Source of the DNA: Setophaga petechia
Lineage: Eukaryota; Chordata; Aves; Passeriformes; Parulidae
Direction: 5' to 3'
Assembly: GCA_024362935.1 (NCBI GenBank)
Contig: JANCRA010000033.1
Location: forward strand, 5,413,001 to 5,477,000
Length of the DNA: 64,000 nt
Positions 56,651-64,000 of this stretch are shown piece after piece; positions within the stretch are counted from its first letter, which is position 1; every line of letters begins with the position of its first letter. The notes under the pieces were generated by a model. That model was not told the DNA's origin. It worked only from the letters and a program-made list of their open reading frames with translations, and ran no database searches. The translations under genes were made by a program, and so were the position numbers.

Positions 56651-59600
56651 AAAATGTTGAAAAGAATATATTAAATTAGAGCTAAATCCTCTTGGTCTAG
56701 GTAGAAATTATGACAAATTGAGCTAAAGCAGAAGGCAGATCTCCTAGCATTCTCTGTGCACAAACAACTTTCTAAAAAGAAAAAGAAAAAAAACCCTTCC
56801 AGTCCAAATAGCACAGACTGTTCATGTGAAAAGGCTTAACACTGATGGTTATCACTGAACCAGCCCATTCCACTGGCACACACAAAGGACCAGGTGCCCC
56901 AGACAAAATTACAGCCACTGCAAGTGGCTCTCCCCATCGAGACAGGGGCTGGCACGGAAATGGCCCAAATCCCTGGCTGGGCTGAGCAGAGTCTTGCTGA
57001 GACAGGGTATAAACAAGAGTAAATCGTATTCAGAGACAGAGTAGAGAAGAACAAAGTATTTTAAAATGAAGCCCAAGTAATGGAGTGCTACCTGTGATCC
57101 CAATTTTCAAATGTGCACGCACGGTGTTTGAGAAATGTGGCTCTTGCCAGTTTACACAGGCAATTATTATACATCACACATGAGCTGGGGAACTGTGTAC
57201 AGCAAAGTCCAGAAATGCAGTAATTATGTGATTAAATTAATCTGCATTATGGACAAAGGGTTTGCAAAATTAGGAACTACATTTTCAAAGCCCTGTACAA
57301 ATATTGTCCAATTAATTACTACTTCCTGAGAAATGTATGACTAGCTAATTTTAGCATCACGTCTGGAAAAGCAAATAAGGTTACCAGGATGTAGGATGTA
57401 TTAGCAGGAATCCACTGGTGAAGAAGATAGGAAATCTAAATTCTATTTCTTCCCGTGGTTATCCTCACATCTCCTTTATATCTATACTTTTTTCATCTCC
57501 CCTTAATTTTGCAACCCCAATGAGATGAATACGAGATGTTCTTGTGATTTGTTTTCTATATAATTTTTTTGCATGCTAGTGAAGACTTGATGTTCATGTT
57601 TTTGGGTATCAGAGATGGCAAACACATCATTAATAAATACTGCACCAGAACCAGGAAAGGCAATTTAAAAACAAATAAACAAACTCCCCCCAAACATTCA
57701 CTTGACTCAAGCAAAAGTACTTTTTCCAAAAAGACCTAAATAGCCACCATTTATACAAAGCTCACAGGGAAAGCTTTTAAAGCATCTATCCCTTAATACT
57801 CCCTACTTAGCCTTGGTTAAAGAAGAACAGATTTCCAGCAGAAAGCTCTCTTCTGGAAGCTCTGGGAAGAAGGCAGCTTCCACAGGACACCCAGGGAACC
57901 CAGCACACCTGCAGCTCCCCAGCCATGGTGGTGCTGGGTTAGGGTCAACTCTGTGCCAGAGTTGAGCAGAGACTTTGATAAACTTTGACTTTTTCATTTC
58001 TCACATCCAGCACAGCATCACACTGTGGCTGCAGAGTCCTCAGCAGACATCCATCCCTGGGCCTGGAGATCCCAGTGCACAGGATGCTGCATGAGCTCAA
58101 ATGAAGCAGATCTGCTCCATCACAGGACCAGCTCCTACCTGAGGTTTCCATGCTTCTGCTAAGACAGGCATAGAACAAGGGAGGAAATGCTCTTTTTAAA
58201 ACAAACTGGGGCACTTGCTCAGTGCTGCACAGCCAGGCAGGGAAGGAAACAGCCAGGGTTGTTTTCTCCATTTGGCTGGGGCTACATTGGCTTTTCCTCC
58301 AGCAGGGCAAGGTGTTCCCCTTTCACAAGCCTCTGGTGTGTTTGATTTTATGAGCTGCCTGTGCTGGCAGACCCCAGGCAGGGCTGGTGCTGGTGTGGCT
58401 CTGTCCAGCAAGGCAGAGTTTACTCTGTGCTCACCAGGCTGCCTTTCCTCCTAGCAGGGGTGTTGATGTGACACCTGCCCTGTGCTGGTCAGACCCTGTG
58501 TGTTCCTGTGACCCTCTGAGCAAACCTGCCACCACCAAACACCAGTGAACCCCTCTGTGCCAGGAACAGCCTCAGTCCCAGCACCCAGAGCAGTTTCATC
58601 CACACCTCCAGTCTGGAGGAGCTGTTCCACTCCCCTTCAAAAACCATTTTGTCTGATACAAATGAAGGTCCATAGCCCAGCTCAGGATTTCCACTTGGCA
58701 CTGGAGCTATACTGACATCCACCTTTAATGGCTTTCTCCTGGCAGCCTGATTAACACCCAGCAATTAAACTACTTCTTAACACTTTCCCACTCAGCACCT
58801 AAGACCCATAACCTGGGGGATCTCACACATTATACAACTCATTCTCTCTTAAGCTACTGCACTTTATGATAGAAAATTAATGTGTTACAATTTACACCTT
58901 TTAACCCATTTGGAACCACCAGACACCCCATTAACTTTTCCAGCTTCTCCCAGAGTGGGTGTTGAATCTCCCACATAAGTGTAAATGGCACCTGCTCCAG
59001 CTTTTAGCAGCTCTTTCCTCTTTTGTGTGGCAGCTTCTGAAAGCAAAACAGCCTCTGGTGGTGGGTACAACACCCAGCACTGGCACGCTGAGCTTTCCTA
59101 TGAAAGCAGGAGGAAGTGCTTTAAAAGTTAAGTGAAAGAAAGTGAATATGATCTTTTTTATCACACAGAGGTTACAACATCAAAGAATGCCAGAAAGCCT
59201 TTCAGGAGTCTACTGTGTTTGGCCTTTTAGTAGCATGAGACCAAACAGCTCAGTGGCTGCTGCCCACAGCTGCCTTTTCTTGTGTCATCCAGGCAGGGGA
59301 AGTGCTGAAGTGGAAACTGCTCCTGCACTGGGTACAGAGCAGACCCCAGCAGGCATCCCAAGAAGCCTTCAAGCATCCTGGCCACCTCTCCCTGGAGCCT
59401 CCCAGGCAGAAGGGCTGTGACCCAAACAGAATTGCTCATGTGTCTCATCTCATGGTGAGTGCCAGGACACTGCTGAGCTGCTTCAGGAGCTCAGCTCAGC
59501 AACAAGAGGGATCAGCCAGTTGTCAGGAATACACAGAGAAGCTCAGAAATAGAAACTCCAGGCACTAAACAGCCCTGAGACTAAACCAGGAGAAAAAAAA

Positions 59601-62600
59601 AGGAAAAAAAAGAAAAAAACCCAACTCACAGCAGACAAATAACTGGAAATGGTAAGACAGAGTGGGGATCCTGATGGATCATTTAAATGATTCTCTTACC
59701 AATGCCTGGTGCCAGCAATACTGTGCAGAGGAAGGGCTGCATTAAACTGGAACAGAGGTGCTTTGAGTGCAATATGCTGCCACCACATTCATCTGAGATA
59801 GATATTTATTTCTTTTTTTTTGGAGTTTTACCCCTAAGGAATTAGACACTGAGCCTGGGCTATCAAGGTTTTGAAACAACACCCAAGCAGCAGTGAAAAA
59901 TGTGGAATTTCAATGCAGCAACTTCTGCCCAAAGAAAGGGGCATACAGGAGAATACATTCACCAAAAGAGTAAAGTGACCCAAGCACACCTTGCAGAGGG
60001 TTTGCCAGGCTCTGAGCCCAGCTGGCCAGCACTGGTGGCAGCAGCACCTTCAGAAGTGTGCTGTGTCCAAGGTGAACAGCCCAGCAGGGTTTGTTATTAA
60101 CCCCACACTTGCTCTATACTTGTACATTTCCACTTGCAGAGGGTGAGCAACAGGGACCACAACATATCTTGTCTGATATTTGAGCACAGGTATTTCTCAA
60201 AACATGAATGAAGTGACTCAGGTGCTATGAGCTGACTTCAAAACTATTATCAGAATTATTACCAAAATTACTGTCATAAACCCCATTGTTACAGTATCTC
60301 TGTCCTTGGATAGTACCAACTTTTCTGTTAAGAAAGACTAAATGACTAAACCGAGTAAATGTCAGTTAATGAGCTTCTCATGGTTATCTCATTTATACCA
60401 ACATTAGAATCACAGCACCACTAGGAATGGGCATCTCTCTTTTCAGTGATCCAAACTCCAGATCAAAGTCCACAAGGAGGAAGGGGAGAAATAAGAAAAC
60501 TGAATTACCTGCCTATGACAGTCCTACAAAGGGATGGCAGTGAGCTGGCATGAGCTACTGATAAATTTCACTAAAAAAAAGAGATGTGATTAATATCTTG
60601 GATAATGCATTTCAATTCTGACTGCAGCCACTGTGCCAAAACAGAGGAGGGTTGTGATTAAGACTGCAGGCTGCAGCTTGGAAGATCTGGATTTCTTTAG
60701 CATTTTCCCAAACTCTCCCCAAGCGACCTTTAGCAGGTCATTTAATTTTTCTGTGCATCAAAGAAATTGAAAATAACACTCTGAAATGAAATTAGAACTC
60801 TTTTTTATCTAACAGTGATACCATGAGAAGAGAAATCCATTTATTGGCTGAAGCACTGGGCCACTGGGACAAAGGAGGCTGCAGAGCTGCCCAGGACAGA
60901 GCTGTGTGTCCATCTGCATCCTCCAGGAACAGGAACCAGCCCCAGCCCAGCTCCCACCAACACTTTCCAGAGGTTCCAGGTCATCTCACAAAGAGCACTT
61001 AAAAGGAGACCTCAGGAACAATGTGCCTTCTAACTTTTGGCTGAGGCAATTTCTGTAAAAACATGAAATTACATTTGGCTTTTCTTGAGCAGGGAGAGAC
61101 CAGCAACAGTTCAAAGTCTGGGTGGTCACACAGCACCTGGTGCTGCACAGAGGTGCCCTTTGGTAAATATGCCAGCAGTAAATTGATGCTGCTTCCAGGT
61201 GGTTTCTGCCACTTACTGACAAAAGCAGTGAGTGCTGAGACAGAAAAAACTCAAGATCTCAAGGCAGAGAAGGGAAAGTAAACAACAGTCTCAGAAACAT
61301 TTATTTTTTAGGTAAAAAACCAGCCTTCTTTGGACTTGTGGAAAGCAAATTCGTCCTGCAGCGTGTAACAACTTTGTGATTACCCAAAGGCCAGGCTTTA
61401 GGATAAAAAAATATCCTAGTTATGTCCATTGCACTCTTATAATCCACAAAACCTTTGCTGTCAAATGCTGCCAGAGCAATTTAATAAACAGGGAAAATGC
61501 CTTAATGTATTCTGAAACCTGAAAACCACCCATCATTAGCCCCACGTGCTGTTTTCCTACTTTCTCTGCTTTAAGCCATTTAGCTGCTACAGCTGTTTTT
61601 CTTGTAAGTCTGGCTTCTGTTTTTATCAGCCTGATTTGTTTTCTGGTATATCACGCTTGATTAGAAAGAGGAAGAAAAACCTTTCACAATTCAGGTAAAA
61701 CTGCCTTCTTCTTTAAGCTCTGTCAGGCTGGAAGCTTGAAAAAGATCATCAGGAGGATCAGTGTAGGTGAATAAATATTCATAATATTGCTCATTACTTA
61801 TACCTGGTCTCATTTCTGCAGAAAGCTTGAAATTCCACACTCATGACACCACTGATATAGCCAGACCTTTTTATTCTGAGGAACATGAGGTGTTTTAAAA
61901 ATCTATCAGTGCAGCAACTAAAAAAATAAAATCAATGTAATATATTCAAACCATTTTGTCTAATCCTATATGTATACACGTGGTATGAACAACACTAAAA
62001 TCCTGGATTTTAAAACTGTTGGCAGTCAGGAGCACAACACAAGTCTGGGGCATCTGTACTGTGTTGACTCCTTATGGTCTGGATAAAATAAACTCATTTG
62101 GTGTCGTTCTTTATTCATTGCTGAGAATTATTTTAAGAAAATAGCTTGGCTAAGTCCCTGCTGGCTGCATATCATATGTGCCTTTTGAATTGCAGGGAAT
62201 GTCCAAACAGAGAAGGACCAGGTTAGAGCCACAAAAGCAGCTGATTTAATTAAATTTGGCAGAAGGAAAGGTTAGTGGAAAACAGTCAAATAACAGAGAG
62301 GAGAGATTAATGTGAGATGCTCCCTACTGTATTTCTCTTAAGAGCTGTTTCACCCACCGTGGGCAGGGTCATGTTGTGTGGATCTGCTGAGGGAGAATGT
62401 GATTGACAACTTCTGGGAAAGAAATTCAGCTTGGTTGTGAAGTTGGAAATAGTAAAGGGGGCTTTGTCAAAACCAGCTCTGCCTGCAAAGGCTTTGTTTC
62501 CCTGCCTTGGAAAAGGGCTACAGGAAAATAGGTGCAATGAAAAAGATCTCCAGTGCTGTGGGAAAATGAACTGAAAGCTTAGCCTGTGAGTGAAGGATTT

Positions 62601-64000
62601 TTTTTTCTTTCTGGCTGGAAATTCTGACCCATGACAAGAAACAAAGGCATTTGCACACGAGCAATATTTGATCTTACTAATTTTGTATATATTAATAATG
62701 TTAAAGGTGCAACACACAGGAAACAAAGACATGCAGTTGATTCAACACTTGACTTGTACTATGTCTTGGTGTAGAAGGGCTACAATTCAGACTGAATCTG
62801 ATGGAAAAAACACTCAGGTCCAGAGCAAAATACAGTAATAAAGTTTGTGATAACTTAATCAAATGCCACACAGCTACAATTACTTCAATGGTACAAATAA
62901 TTCACTCAGCAAGGTCTAGGATTAATGGAGGATAAAGCGCTGCACTTTTCTGAAGGAGGCATTTCAGCTTTTTTTAAAAGCTACTGATCCTGATGTTTAT
63001 ATCCAGTTGTATTGGACAAACAGAAAAGAAGGATTTTTTATTAAACATTGTATTAATGGATTTGAGAGAAGCCACAAGTGGGTAATAATGTGTACTCTTA
63101 CAAAAGAAAGGGCACCAAAATGAAGAACTATTGTCAGAGAGAGTCTTAATAGAACAGGGCTTCCCATGGAGCTTCCTGATGGCTGCAGCACTCACTGCTC
63201 TCTGGGCTACAGCATTTGGGGAATGAGACACAGAATTCCCACCTGGGGAATGAGATCCCAGGAAAATGCTGACTGTTCTGCTGACCCATCATGGGTTTGC
63301 CACAGGAAGTGGCTGCAGGGCATTTGGGCAAACTTAGCTTTGGGTTCCATCATAACCAAAGACCCAGCAGGGAAACAGCACAGAGGGGTGAACCCCAGCC
63401 TCTGGTGACTCAGATTTTGCAGATGCTTTCCAAAGGGAGCCTGCTCTGCTTTGGAGAGTACAACTCACTGTCCTGCCTGCTCAGAGGGCTCCAGACACAG
63501 ATAAAACTGGGCAAGTGAGGAACAGGAACAAATGACTTCATGATAAAGGGGAAAACTGCTGATAAATGAAATGATTGAGATGCCAGGCTGGCAGAGTGCC
63601 ACTGTGAGAGCTGCTGTGATGAGCAGGGATGTTTTCCTTCCCATACTGAGCCTGTCAGCCCTAATCAGATGTGCCTGAGCAGAGTCTCTTACACCCAGGT
63701 GAGACTCCAAAGAGAGCAGGAGGAAAACTGCTCCATGTCAGGGACAGGAGAGGGTCTGGGCAGAGCAGAGCTCCAGAAAAAAGCAGATTGATATATGGAG
63801 TGTGAAATTAAATGCCCTGTTTATTAACTTGAAAGAGGAGGGAGTAGACCAAGAAGGATTTTTGATGATCCTAAACTGTCCCAGCTGTACAGGGAGACCT
63901 TTGGAAGGGTACCCTGGGCCCTTTCTGGTGACTGTTTATGACAAGAGGATGGACTGCAATAATTGAAGGCAAAATTTAATTTTCCCAGATCAGGGCCTTA

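Noticed and set aside
58489..58764. 91-codon minus-strand frame that at first looked exon-like
   Set aside because: Its residues do not match any cadherin segment missing from the gene (EC1, EC2 or prodomain) and no acceptor/donor pair brackets a plausible exon.

Overview
The window is vertebrate nuclear DNA, most likely from a passerine bird. It is intron-rich, shows CpG depletion outside exons, carries several CR1 LINE 3' ends (the dominant avian retroposon), and holds a solo retroviral LTR of a type I recognise from songbird genomes. There are no prokaryotic features.

One gene explains nearly everything coding: the 3' half of CDH4 (R-cadherin) on the minus strand. Nine exons (8 to 16 in the usual 16-exon classical cadherin numbering) lie at 52690-52553, 33607-33422, 28168-27915, 24829-24687, 20806-20573, 19561-19328, 15219-15080, 13238-13074 and 11719-11513 (TAA). 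All splice phases join correctly, giving 1701 nt (566 residues plus stop). This covers the end of EC2, then EC3, EC4, EC5, the transmembrane helix, the p120-binding juxtamembrane segment and the beta-catenin-binding tail. EC1, most of EC2, the prodomain, the signal peptide and the promoter lie beyond the right edge. CDH4 is preferred over CDH2 because of the C-terminus ending GGGEED and the tail sequence [17 protein letters not shown].

Layout: 1-6311 is intergenic DNA with a 384-bp solo LTR at 1392-1775. About 6312-11512 is a candidate long 3' UTR ending at an overlapping pair of poly(A) signals at 6333-6344. From 11513 to 64000 lies CDH4, with introns of 1.0 to 18.9 kb and more than 11 kb of the intron upstream of exon 8. 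The introns hold CR1 pieces at 19047, 30250, 41805, 55014 and 55890, a pair of 154/152-bp related copies 2 kb apart, and microsatellites.

The most unusual signal is at exon 10. A perfect 30-bp tandem duplication (27875-27934) spans the end of the exon and its 5' splice site, so there are two identical splice donors exactly 30 nt apart. Use of the second would insert ten residues in frame into EC4 next to a calcium-binding motif. Two other splice-site oddities flank exon 13: a (GACA)n microsatellite forms its polypyrimidine tract, and a CR1 element begins about 27 bp beyond its donor.
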